The notes beneath the pieces were generated by a model that was not told the origin of the DNA, ran no database searches, and saw only the letters and a program-made list of their open reading frames with translations. The position numbers and the translations under genes are program-made. Of a stretch of 43,874 bases of DNA, positions 34,501 through 42,633 are shown one piece after another (the stretch's first letter is position 1; every line of letters starts with the position of its first letter). The stretch is from Bryobacteraceae bacterium (GTDB taxonomy: Bacteria; Acidobacteriota; Terriglobia; Bryobacterales; Bryobacteraceae). The stretch is taken from contig JACZJQ010000348.1 in NCBI GenBank assembly GCA_014860455.1, forward strand, positions 1 to 43,874, read 5' to 3'.

Positions 34501-34950
34501 AAATACGCTGCCGAGAATAAGCTGAGCCTGCCGGGTGGTTTCGGCGGCTCCATTGCCGCGCTGGCCGAGGCGGACCCGCAGCGGTTGAACCACCAGGCCA
34601 TCTCGGAGGCCTTCGGCACGCCGAAGCCCACGCTGGCCAACACCATGAGGCCGCAACTACTCCACCTGCGGACCTTCCCGACGCTGATGGGCTTCTCCAG
34701 CCGCATCATGGCCGAAAGCTGGGAGTCGAATAATCTCTTCTTCGCCGCGCTGGCCGACGAACTGCGACTACGGCCGTCTGAACTCAACATCCGCATTCCG
34801 CAGTGGACGCAGAGAACGGTGGAGCAGATCTTCGCCACCCACCTGGAGGACTGGCCGGCGCTGCTGCGGTCCATGCGAACCATCGCCAGCCAGGCGCGAG
34901 ACGAGGCCCGCAAGGCCGCGGCCGCGCAGCAGAAGGCGTCGCTCGAATAA
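31564..34950 (+). CDS. Secreted 1128-residue protein of unknown function
   Basis: Starts at ATG 31564 with AGGGGA upstream. A Sec signal peptide (1-23, ending GTPVWG) is followed by a helical repeat-like region (about 30-130: AILGDLNRAIDADPTNAQLLAIRAR and AAYERAL) that resembles TPR. The remaining thousand residues are alpha-rich with no domain I recognise; they include pieces such as LTTRLRMAGPNQPHLPGGLEVWKNL and HLEDWPALLRSM, but no catalytic signature. The last 20 residues are a charged, alanine-rich helix. Nineteen bases later comes a VWA gene and then a terminator, so both form a transcription unit. I infer an envelope or extracellular scaffold, partner of the VWA protein. Confidence 0.85.
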   Translation: MNVKLYVFLAALAVAAAGTPVWGMQTADDWQARMAQAELRGEAGAILGDLNRAIDADPTNAQLLAIRARNLDARRHPSTRAAYERALSAQGLEPAERDGILRRLAALDLMEGDRAAAGKRLSQLASPVALPEASGTNKVPTGEVVIPGPMSGFSRMAALSPDMPETEILTALSRNIVTSGYQAVSGSESLEQTEYLKLILRYVSQARELENLAGPGKILKIEQCDSPKTGELLRILGFRMRGGCGSEVVLETVNASRAFLTIDSGFPLAELEQSLRTNRVFEADYTPTRVKVLYGPEYWLSAKEKFSGELIDAFLGDPALCRLYLGIVKLDQETAEQVRRAMPVARVRAFAHVFDFFGGMLRLKDGKAVIPGGQRSAGAWGDLVGASPDKGVEFIEKLIMKDDGWMASYFDSLSRIEGPVQDYLTEPARLKRFYTALRGRVTSPGPARPVFRSNTDLMLLTTRLRMAGPNQPHLPGGLEVWKNLFVKHPQGKYDGKLTRAAAGWKEPDDLLEALFGLSRKAVENEPLKIFLSISDIERRRAAPLAAPTVDRLARAYRVMGAQYPLFSESPTISDASMIRFLDAAEAVSKIGNNVDRADTAGTFQALTALWQVLYRQKLIPEQQADATFSAIIEPFLKVRADGPLFDAGRSGVMALLKAAGTPDGVNPQDRMIDLLAGSATTDDQQTMDELRADMLRVFEAQKLVSLKVIFDLADHLESLSRGERLNAALLNRLAARVSDLNLPKASMSTQERNATSFGYWTERHLEDQRKLNFRAVIDKAAGDANKLKDARGLLAPILRDTLVGLLYVHYAPPGAQLLYTNPLFARSHDFIGIQGAQQTWRQTEVLGNGWPSSAGGRLVGSLATLPYALAEAEQNFLIPTREQALIWGDLVPQMLVSAKLPRWWNVSPAQMHFMALHLRHGEDLLAAAVTSPGLRTQVLDVLDKSVAPVRLRRIANELAAGDLPAAIEDVTPAEFYLLGKYAAENKLSLPGGFGGSIAALAEADPQRLNHQAISEAFGTPKPTLANTMRPQLLHLRTFPTLMGFSSRIMAESWESNNLFFAALADELRLRPSELNIRIPQWTQRTVEQIFATHLEDWPALLRSMRTIASQARDEARKAAAAQQKASLE

Positions 34951-34969
34951 CCACCAGGAGACACTCAAG

Positions 34970-35965
34970 ATGAAAAAGCGAAACAAGATCCTGATCCTCA
35001 CCACCTTGCTCGCAGCCGTCCTGGCGCTGGCCGGAGTATTGGCGGCGCAACAGCCAGTCTTCCGAATCAAGGTGGACATGGTGGTGCTCAGCTTCACCGT
35101 CACCGACAACCGCGGACGCTACATCAACGGTCTCAAACCCGGCGACTTCCGCATTCTCGAGGACGGCATCCCGCAGAAGCTGACCACTTTCTCGGAAGGC
35201 AGCCGCCCGCCGCTGCGCGTACTCGACAGCGGCGCTACCGAGCCCATCGCCGCCGGGGCCGGCGAGCCCGAGCGCGGCGGCATCTCCACCGACGCCCTGG
35301 TCGGCACCAACGTCTTTGTACTTTTCGACACCAGCAACTACATGTACCGCGGCTTCGTTTACGCCTCTGACGCCATCGCCGACTTCATCCGAGGCCTGGA
35401 CCGCGCCGACTCGGTCGCCGTCTACACGTTTTCACGAAACCTGAACCGTGCCGCGCCCCTGTCGCGCGAACGAAACGAAGTTCTGCAGGGCTTGAGAAAG
35501 GCCGTCGCCGGCGACGAAGCAGCCCTCTATAACGGCCTGCTGCTTGCCCTGCGCGACGCCGCCAAGGTGCCGGGCAGGAAAGTGGTCATCGTCTTCTCGA
35601 ACGGCCCGGATTCGGCCTCGATGGTGGCGCCCGACGACGTCCGCGCCGTCGCCGAGGATGAAGGCATCCCGATCTACGTCATCTCAACCAGCGACCTGAA
35701 CCGCGACCCGATCTCCACCGGCGTCTTCCGCCGCCTGTCGGCGCGCACCGGCGGCAAGACCTTCTTCGCCAAGACCTGGCAGAAGCAGGTGGAAGCCTTC
35801 GAAGCCATCCGCGAGGATCTGGGCAACTCCTATACCGTCACCTACTACCCGCAGCCCAACCCGAACGAGGGTTTTCGCCGCATCTCGGTTGAGTTGGCAA
35901 ACGATCCGGGCAAGAAGATGCGCGTCAGCGCCCGTCCGGGCTACCGCCCGCGCATGGGCAGCTGA
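34970..35965 (+). CDS. Secreted VWA-domain protein, acidobacterial type
   Basis: A 331-residue exported protein: N-terminal signal (1-26, ending LAAQ), then a short beta region with FRIKVDMVVLSFTVTD and LKPGDFRILEDGIPQ that is the family's hallmark, then a von Willebrand A domain (about 112-290). The metal-site motif DxSxS reads DTSNY (D120, S122, Y124), so the third position is changed. Ends with YPQPNPNEGFRRISVEL and RARPGY-like C-terminal strand. Family members are abundant in acidobacteria and presumably bind partners or surfaces. It follows the 1128-residue gene and is ended by a clear terminator. Confidence 0.9.
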   Translation: MKKRNKILILTTLLAAVLALAGVLAAQQPVFRIKVDMVVLSFTVTDNRGRYINGLKPGDFRILEDGIPQKLTTFSEGSRPPLRVLDSGATEPIAAGAGEPERGGISTDALVGTNVFVLFDTSNYMYRGFVYASDAIADFIRGLDRADSVAVYTFSRNLNRAAPLSRERNEVLQGLRKAVAGDEAALYNGLLLALRDAAKVPGRKVVIVFSNGPDSASMVAPDDVRAVAEDEGIPIYVISTSDLNRDPISTGVFRRLSARTGGKTFFAKTWQKQVEAFEAIREDLGNSYTVTYYPQPNPNEGFRRISVELANDPGKKMRVSARPGYRPRMGS

Positions 35966-35993
35966 TCCGCGCCTCTCGACCGAACGAACTCCC

Positions 35994-36026
35994 GGCCCCG
36001 CGTCCGCAGCGGGGCCTTTCTTTTTT
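35994..36026 (+). terminator. Intrinsic terminator of the VWA unit
   Basis: Perfect eight-base stem GGCCCCGC (35994-36001) / GCGGGGCC (36009-36016) with loop GTCCGCA, directly followed by TTTCTTTTTT (36017-36026). It lies 28 bases after the VWA stop. Confidence 0.92.
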
Positions 36027-36040
36027 ATCATCGTTTTCCT

Positions 36041-36091
36041 GTTGACAATCTACAGGAGGAGGCACATACTCCTGTTGGTAGTCAACAGGAG
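36041..36091 (+). promoter_or_regulatory. PadR promoter within an extended operator dyad
   Basis: -35 TTGACA (36042-36047), 17-base spacer, -10 CATACT (36065-36070). The region is also an inverted repeat: left arm 36041-36058 (GTTGACAATCTACAGGAG) matches the reverse complement of 36069-36086 (CTCCTGTTGGTAGTCAAC) at 15 of 18 positions around a 10-base centre. The core ACAGGAG/CTCCTGT arms are perfect. The Shine-Dalgarno AGGAG (36087-36091) precedes the PadR ATG by five bases. This is what autoregulation by a dimeric PadR repressor would need, since the dyad covers both promoter elements. Confidence 0.82.
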
Positions 36092-36096
36092 ACGAC

Positions 36097-36435
36097 ATGG
36101 CCGCACCCAAAGCCGACCTTCTCCAGGGCACGCTCGATCTGCTGGTCCTGAAAACGCTTCACACGCTCGGACCCACGCATGGGTGGGGCATCGCCCGGCG
36201 GATCGAGCAGGTCTCCGAAGACTTGCTGCAGATGAACCAGGGCACGCTCTACCCGGCTCTGCTCCGCCTGGAACAGCGCGGGTTGATCCGCTCGGAGTGG
36301 GGCGTCTCGGACAATAGGCGCAAAGCGCGTTTCTATTCGCTGACACCGGAGGGCGCCGCTCAATTGGAGACCGAAGTCGAGAACTGGCGGCGCATTTCGG
36401 GCATCATCGCGCGGGTCATCGAGGGCTCGTCTTGA
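36097..36435 (+). CDS. PadR-family transcriptional repressor
   Basis: A 112-residue winged-helix regulator of the short PadR-s2 type. It begins with LLQGTLDLLVLKTLHTLGPTHGWGIARRI, has the recognition helix MNQGTLYPALLRLEQRGLI, wing SEWGVSDNRRKARFYSLTPEGAAQL, and a C-terminal dimerisation helix. Such regulators often control the permease gene next to them. Nineteen bases separate it from the large permease gene, so the two are presumably co-transcribed from the dyad-embedded promoter. The inducing signal is unknown. Confidence 0.95.
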   Translation: MAAPKADLLQGTLDLLVLKTLHTLGPTHGWGIARRIEQVSEDLLQMNQGTLYPALLRLEQRGLIRSEWGVSDNRRKARFYSLTPEGAAQLETEVENWRRISGIIARVIEGSS

Positions 36436-36454
36436 CTGCGAAGGAAGGCTTTCC

Positions 36455-39100
36455 ATGCTGATCAAGTTAACGATCCAGCGGCTGGCGGCCCCGTTCCGGA
36501 AGGACCGTCTCGACAAGGCTCTGAACGAAGAGATCCAGTTCCACCTGGAGATGGAGACCGAGGAGAACATCCGCGCGGGGATGACTCCTGAAGAGGCCCG
36601 CTTCGCGGCTCTGCGCAAGTTCGGAGGAGTGGAGCAGGCCAAGGAGGCCTATCGCCGCCAGTCCGTGTTTGGCTGGCTGGAAGACCTGATCCGCGACGCC
36701 CGGCACGCCGTCCGCGGCCTGCTGCGCAATCCCGGCTACTCGGCGCTCGCCATCCTCTCGCTCGCCCTGGGCGTAGGCGCCAACACGGCGGTTTTCACGC
36801 TGATCCGGGAACTGTTGCTCCAGCCCCTGCCATACCCGGAGCCGGCCCGGATCCTTCATCTATACGAGTCGATGACCTGGCAGGGCTCGCAGGTTTGGGG
36901 CGCAGGCGTGTCGGTTCCAAACCTGGAGGACTGGAGACGGGAGAACACATCGTTTGAGTCGATCGGCGCGTTCAACATGGCGGGCGTAAACCTCTCTACG
37001 GACGAAGGCGCTTCCTTGGTGGCGGCGGCGCAGGTGGACGGCGAGGTCGCCAGGGTGCTTGGCGTGAAACCCCTGATGGGGCGGGCCATCGAAGCGGCTG
37101 ATTGCGAGCGGGGACGCCCGCCGGTCGCCGTGCTCAGCCACGGGTTGTGGACTGACCTGTTTGGCGGTGACCGCGCCGCTGTCGGCAAGACCGTGAGCAT
37201 CAACGGTGTGACGGCAACCGTTGCGGGCGTGATGCCGGAGGGCTATGTGTTTCCAGCCCGAAGCCAGACCCGCATCTGGGTGCCGCTCATCTACCGCCCT
37301 GAGCAGCGCCAGGAACGCGGCACACACTGGCTGCGCGTGATCGGCCGCCTGAAGCCTGGCGTTTCTGTCCTTGACGCCCAGAGCGACCTGAACCGGGTAG
37401 CCCGCGCATTGGAGAAAGCCTACCGGGACAACGCCACCCGGGGCGTCCGGATCTCTCCGCTGCTGACCGATTCAATGCGCGAGGTTGCCCGTGCCATGGC
37501 GGTTCTGACCGGTGCCGTGACCTTCATTCTCATCCTGGCCTGCGTCAATGTCGCCATCCTGACCCTTGCCCGCGCCGCCGCGCGCCGCCGGGAACTGGCC
37601 GTCCGGTTGTCGCTTGGGTCGAGCCGCTTCGGCATTGTGCGGTTGCTTGTGGGCGAGGCACTGATCCTCGCAGCCGCCGGCGGGCTGTGCGGTCTCGCCG
37701 TCGCCGGTTGGAGCCTGCGCGCGCTCGAGGCCGCGCCTGATAACCCGTGGCGGTTCACCGGTGCCCTGAGCCTCGACATGACCACGCTGGCCTATTGCGC
37801 CGCGTTGGCGCTGGTCTCGGCCGCTCTCGCCGGGCTCTGGCCGGCGCTGCGCATGAGCCGGTTGAACCTGCAGACCGCGCTGAAGGAGGGTGCGTCGGCA
37901 TTCCTGAGTGCCGGAATCGCCAGGCGGAGCCGGCTGATGGTGGTCGAGGTGGCGCTTGCCCTGGTTCTGGTCCTCGGAGCGACGCTTCTGGTGAAGAGCC
38001 TGGGCCGGCTGGCGGCGTTCGACCTGGGCTTCCGCACGGAAAACCTGGTCACCATGCGGGTCGCGCTGCCCGAGGCGCGGTACGAGCCAACCGAAACCGC
38101 CGGATTCTATGGCCGGTTCATCGAAAGGGTGGAGCAACTGCCCGGCATCAGCCGGGCGGGCATCATCAACGTGCTGCCCATCACGCCGGTGAACATGAAC
38201 ATGAACGTGACCATCGAGGGCCGCCCGCTGGACCGCCCCGGCCACGAACCCGCCGCCGAACACCGCACCGTCAGCCCCGGCTACTTCCAGGCGATGGGCA
38301 TCGCGACCCTGCGCGGCCGCCAGTTCACCTCCGCCGACAGGAACAGCCGCCGCAACGTGGTGCTGATCAACCGCCAGATGGCCGAACGCTATTTCCCCGG
38401 CCAGGACCCGGTCGGCAAGCGCATCGGCCGCGGGACACGGCCCGTGCCCGACGCCTGGCTGACCATCGTTGGCGTGGTCGGAGATGTCCGCGAAACGGGC
38501 ATCTACCGGCCCGCGCCGACCGCCATTTATGAGCCGATGACGCAGTTCGACCGCAACCCCAGCGCGGTTTCGCTTGTCGTCCGCACCAGTCTCAGCGCCG
38601 AGGCCGTGGAGGCCGCAATCAGGAGCGAACTCCGCGCCGCCGACGCCGACGCAGTGCTGCACATGGTCAGGACCATGGAGCGCGTGGTCGAGGACGCGAC
38701 TTCGGGCACGCGCTTCCTGGCGTTGCTGCTGACGCTGTTCGGAGTATTGGCGGTGGCGCTCGCAGTCACTGGCGTATACGGCGTGACGGCGTTCCAGACC
38801 GCGCGCCGGACCCACGAAATCGGCGTCCGCGCGGCCATGGGCGCGACCCGGCCGGCCATCCTGGCGATGGTGCTCATCTCAACGATGCGTCAGGCGCTGG
38901 CCGGCATCGCCGCGGGCATCTGCTGCGCCCTGGCGATGAACAGGATTATCCGGAACTACATGATCAGCGAGGGCGCCGTCGATATCGCGACATACCTCCA
39001 GGTGACCTTCGCCATCGCCTCCATCACCGCGCTGGCCGGACTGATCCCGGCCTGGCGGGCATCGCGGATCCAGCCGGCCGCCGCGCTGCGGGAGGAGTAG
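36455..39100 (+). CDS. Large FtsX/MacB-like orphan permease (acidobacterial type)
   Basis: An 881-residue membrane protein. Residues 1-75 are the soluble permease-prefix domain (LNEEIQFHLEMETEENIRAGMTPEEARFAALRKFG). Residues 95-480 and 490-881 hold two MacB-type periplasmic domains and FtsX-like membrane blocks. Motifs include ALGVGANTAVFTLIRELLLQPLPY, RELAVRLSLGSSRFGIVRLL and EIGVRAAMGATRPAILAMVL, with LIPAWRASRIQPAAALREE at the end. There is no ATPase domain and no ABC gene alongside, which is typical for acidobacterial duplicated orphan permeases. It is controlled with PadR. Cargo unknown. The following convergent gene starts two bases after its stop. Confidence 0.95.
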   Translation: MLIKLTIQRLAAPFRKDRLDKALNEEIQFHLEMETEENIRAGMTPEEARFAALRKFGGVEQAKEAYRRQSVFGWLEDLIRDARHAVRGLLRNPGYSALAILSLALGVGANTAVFTLIRELLLQPLPYPEPARILHLYESMTWQGSQVWGAGVSVPNLEDWRRENTSFESIGAFNMAGVNLSTDEGASLVAAAQVDGEVARVLGVKPLMGRAIEAADCERGRPPVAVLSHGLWTDLFGGDRAAVGKTVSINGVTATVAGVMPEGYVFPARSQTRIWVPLIYRPEQRQERGTHWLRVIGRLKPGVSVLDAQSDLNRVARALEKAYRDNATRGVRISPLLTDSMREVARAMAVLTGAVTFILILACVNVAILTLARAAARRRELAVRLSLGSSRFGIVRLLVGEALILAAAGGLCGLAVAGWSLRALEAAPDNPWRFTGALSLDMTTLAYCAALALVSAALAGLWPALRMSRLNLQTALKEGASAFLSAGIARRSRLMVVEVALALVLVLGATLLVKSLGRLAAFDLGFRTENLVTMRVALPEARYEPTETAGFYGRFIERVEQLPGISRAGIINVLPITPVNMNMNVTIEGRPLDRPGHEPAAEHRTVSPGYFQAMGIATLRGRQFTSADRNSRRNVVLINRQMAERYFPGQDPVGKRIGRGTRPVPDAWLTIVGVVGDVRETGIYRPAPTAIYEPMTQFDRNPSAVSLVVRTSLSAEAVEAAIRSELRAADADAVLHMVRTMERVVEDATSGTRFLALLLTLFGVLAVALAVTGVYGVTAFQTARRTHEIGVRAAMGATRPAILAMVLISTMRQALAGIAAGICCALAMNRIIRNYMISEGAVDIATYLQVTFAIASITALAGLIPAWRASRIQPAAALREE

Positions 39101-39102
39101 GC

Positions 39103-39819
39103 TCAGCCTTCGAGCTCCGCGGCGCGGCGGTGCAGTATGTCGTTCTCGACGCGGATGTGCTCGTGGAGGTCGGCTTCCAGTTCCTTGAGCGTGTTGAAGA
39201 CGGCGCGGAAGTTGGCGCAGGCGTATTCCGGGGCGACATAGTCGCGGGCGACCGTACGCATCGACTTGAGCAATTCTTCGACGCGCGTATGCTCATGCTC
39301 CATCATGCCGATCGGATTGCGCACGCTGCCGAACGGCGATGGCGGCAGAGGATTCCCGTTGGCCACGGCGCGTTCCATCCGTCCGATCGACGGAAACAGG
39401 ATGTCCTCTTCTTTGTGCAGGTGCAGTTCCAGATCCGCCTGGATCTCGACGAAGACCTCGCGCAGGCGGGGCAGCAAAGCGCCGTCGCGGTCGGGGTGGC
39501 GCATGGCCATACGGTCGAGCCGGGCGCGCAGGCGGGGCAGTTCGAGCTTCAGGTACTCATGATGGCGGGCGTTGATGTGCTGGATCAGGTCCCGCAACGA
39601 GATGTTCTCGTCGATGGGGACGGGGAGACGGGGCTGGGCGACGCTGTCGATTTCGGCGGAGACGGCGGCCGGATCGAGCCCTTTCTCGCGGCAAACTTCG
39701 TCAAACGAACGAGTGCCCTGGTCGTGGAAGTCGATGCCATAACGCTCGACAACCAGCAGCGCCCTGAAACTGCGCGACGCCCAATCGTTTACCGTGCCTT
39801 CGATGCGGGTGGATTCCAT
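39103..39819 (-). CDS. RIC-like di-iron hemerythrin protein lacking the cysteine motif
   Basis: A 238-residue relative of iron-sulfur cluster repair proteins (RIC/ScdA/YtfE). The hemerythrin four-helix bundle is intact, with iron ligands in HINARHHEYL, LHLHKEEDILFPSI, MMEHEHTRVEELL and LHEHIRVENDILH. The N-terminal ScdA domain is present (VVERYGIDF...RSFDEVC), but the conserved CCGG after GIDF is replaced by HDQG (residues 32-35). So thiol/iron delivery by that domain is probably changed or absent. Upstream, the start codon lies in the palindrome TTCCATGGAA and the Shine-Dalgarno may be covered by a small hairpin. May deal with nitric-oxide damage. Confidence 0.88.
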   Translation of the reverse strand: MESTRIEGTVNDWASRSFRALLVVERYGIDFHDQGTRSFDEVCREKGLDPAAVSAEIDSVAQPRLPVPIDENISLRDLIQHINARHHEYLKLELPRLRARLDRMAMRHPDRDGALLPRLREVFVEIQADLELHLHKEEDILFPSIGRMERAVANGNPLPPSPFGSVRNPIGMMEHEHTRVEELLKSMRTVARDYVAPEYACANFRAVFNTLKELEADLHEHIRVENDILHRRAAELEG

Positions 39820-39845
39820 GGAACCAGTGTCTCCTGGAAGCCGAA

Positions 39846-39877
39846 GCGCCGGCAGTGATCGAAGTCACTGCCGGCGC
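39846..39877 (-). terminator. Perfect 13-base stem-loop between TIM-barrel and RIC genes
   Basis: GCGCCGGCAGTGA (39846-39858) and TCACTGCCGGCGC (39865-39877) are exact reverse complements around the six-base loop TCGAAG. It lies downstream of the TIM-barrel gene (ends 39913) and just before the RIC start. No U-run follows on the minus strand, so a role in termination, mRNA stability or protein binding is open. Confidence 0.6.
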
Positions 39878-39912
39878 CGGATGCGGAATGAGTTGTTCTG
39901 CCCAGGGACGGA

Positions 39913-41010
39913 TTACAGGGCCGCCATCACTTCCTTGTAGAGATAGCGCATGCCTTCGATGCCATCCCACGGGCCATCTTCGTATTCCAGGGCGATGATG
40001 CCCTTAAAGCCGCCGGCCGTGAGGATCCTGACGCACTTTTGCACGTCGACTTCCTTCCAGCGGTTCCAATACTTGGCGTGGACGGTGTGGTGGGTGTAGG
40101 GCAGCAGGGCCTTGATCCCGTGGTAGAGCATATATTCGTGCTCCCAGTTGCAGAAGTCGGGGGAGGCTTCGCAATAGGGGTGGTTCACCTCGTCGAGGAT
40201 GATGCGCACGTTCATGGGGTTGGCGCTGAGGCCCCAATGGTTTTCGATGGTGACGATGACTCCGACCTTGGCTCCGTAATCGGCCATCTCTTTGAAGGAT
40301 TCGATGGCGTTGTTGAGGTACTTGACGATCTCGTCGTTGCGGGGATAGTCGCGCGTGGCGGTGGCTTCAGGGACGATGCGGGGGCCGCCGGTGTTGACGC
40401 GCATGGTCTTGGCGCCGATCTGAGCGCTGCCGTCGAGCCATTTCTTGGCCACTTCGATGCCGGCGCGGCGCTTGGCGGGGTCGAGGTCGCAGATGTCGCG
40501 CGGGGCGTTGTTGGACACATGGTGGCACTTGACGCCGGTCTTGGCGATGTTGGCGGCGAGTTTGTCTAGCCACTTTTTCGCGGAGGGCAGCGACGGGTCG
40601 AACTCATAGGCCGTGCGGGTGTTGCCGCCAAACGTCATTTCGGTCTTGGCGTACATGGAATCGTCAGTGACGTCGCCGAACAGCGACGACCAGAGGTCCA
40701 TGTGGGTGACGCCGGGGAAGATGTCCTTGGTGAACTGGGGGACATCGAGCATGGTGAGTTCGCCGTACTTCTTCTTGAACTCCGCGGTGCGAGGGTTCTG
40801 GGGGCGTCCGGAGGCCGACGCACGGCTCTTGAATAGCGTGCGGATGGGCCAGGTATTGGAGGCAAGGCGGGCCAGTTTGTCGGCTTCAGTCAACGGACGG
40901 GCCGAGGCAGGTGCGTTGGACACCACAGTCACCACCGCGGCAGCCGGAACCGCCGTGGCTGCCTTGAGGAAATCACGGCGCCGCGCGGGCGCAGCCGGAT
41001 TCTGATTCAT
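39913..41010 (-). CDS. Tat-exported sugar phosphate isomerase/epimerase-like TIM barrel
   Basis: A 365-residue protein with a twin-arginine signal (RRRDFLKAATAVPAAAVVTVV, residues 10-30). The mature domain is an AP-endonuclease-2-type/xylose-isomerase-like TIM barrel: KCHHVSNNAPRDICD, TMRVNTGGPRIVPE, GVIVTIENHWGLS (metal glutamate), CEASPDFCNWEHE and GIIALEYEDG near the C-terminus (last metal glutamate). Such proteins isomerise sugars or act in inositol and ketose pathways. Export is unusual for sugar phosphate enzymes and fits extracellular carbohydrate handling with the Gfo/Idh-like protein upstream. Substrate unknown. Confidence 0.9.
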   Translation of the reverse strand: MNQNPAAPARRRDFLKAATAVPAAAVVTVVSNAPASARPLTEADKLARLASNTWPIRTLFKSRASASGRPQNPRTAEFKKKYGELTMLDVPQFTKDIFPGVTHMDLWSSLFGDVTDDSMYAKTEMTFGGNTRTAYEFDPSLPSAKKWLDKLAANIAKTGVKCHHVSNNAPRDICDLDPAKRRAGIEVAKKWLDGSAQIGAKTMRVNTGGPRIVPEATATRDYPRNDEIVKYLNNAIESFKEMADYGAKVGVIVTIENHWGLSANPMNVRIILDEVNHPYCEASPDFCNWEHEYMLYHGIKALLPYTHHTVHAKYWNRWKEVDVQKCVRILTAGGFKGIIALEYEDGPWDGIEGMRYLYKEVMAAL

Positions 41011-41136
41011 GTTCGTAGGACTCCCTTCTGTCTGTGTCAGAAATTAACAGGCGGTTCTCATCCGGTCCAGGTTGCACTCTGCCGGGCGAGGCCAAACATA
41101 TATTTAGTACCACCAAAGGCACTGTGAGATGCAAAC

Positions 41137-41180
41137 AGGGCCGCCGCCTGCCGGGAGGCCATCCCGGCGGCAACGGCCCT
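41137..41180 (-). terminator. Branched stem-loop after metY
   Basis: Outer arms AGGGCCG (41137-41143) and CGGCCCT (41174-41180), inner arms GCCGGGA (41150-41156) and TCCCGGC (41162-41168) with a five-base loop. It lies 18 bases after the metY stop on the minus strand, followed by GTTTGCATCT, so weak U-rich. A likely terminator. Confidence 0.7.
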
Positions 41181-41197
41181 GAAGACGCACACGGGAA

Positions 41198-42511
<1,314 letters not shown>

Positions 42512-42606
42512 CTATCGGGTTCATGGTGATTTGTCCATAGCCTGTAGGCAACAGATTTGTGACACACTATCGGCGGAAGGAAACGGCGAAAGGCCGGGAG
42601 GCCTCT

Positions 42607-42633
42607 ATGTCGTTTTGGGAACACGAGTCATGA
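42607..42633 (+). CDS. Possible eight-codon leader minigene coupled to the phosphatidyltransferase
   Basis: ATG at 42607 is preceded by GGGAGG (42596-42601) five bases away, an excellent Shine-Dalgarno. It encodes MSFWEHES and stops at TGA 42631-42633, overlapping the ATG of the next gene (42630) as ATGA. So ribosomes may load here and reinitiate on the enzyme gene. The tryptophan codon hints at nothing more specific. It could also be chance, since the enzyme start has GGGA nine bases upstream of its own. Confidence 0.4.
   Translation: MSFWEHES

Noticed and set aside
37472-38815. 447-codon minus-strand frame opposite the large permease
   Set aside because: The permease frame shows clear MacB/FtsX motifs; the opposite frame is histidine/glutamine/arginine-rich shadow.
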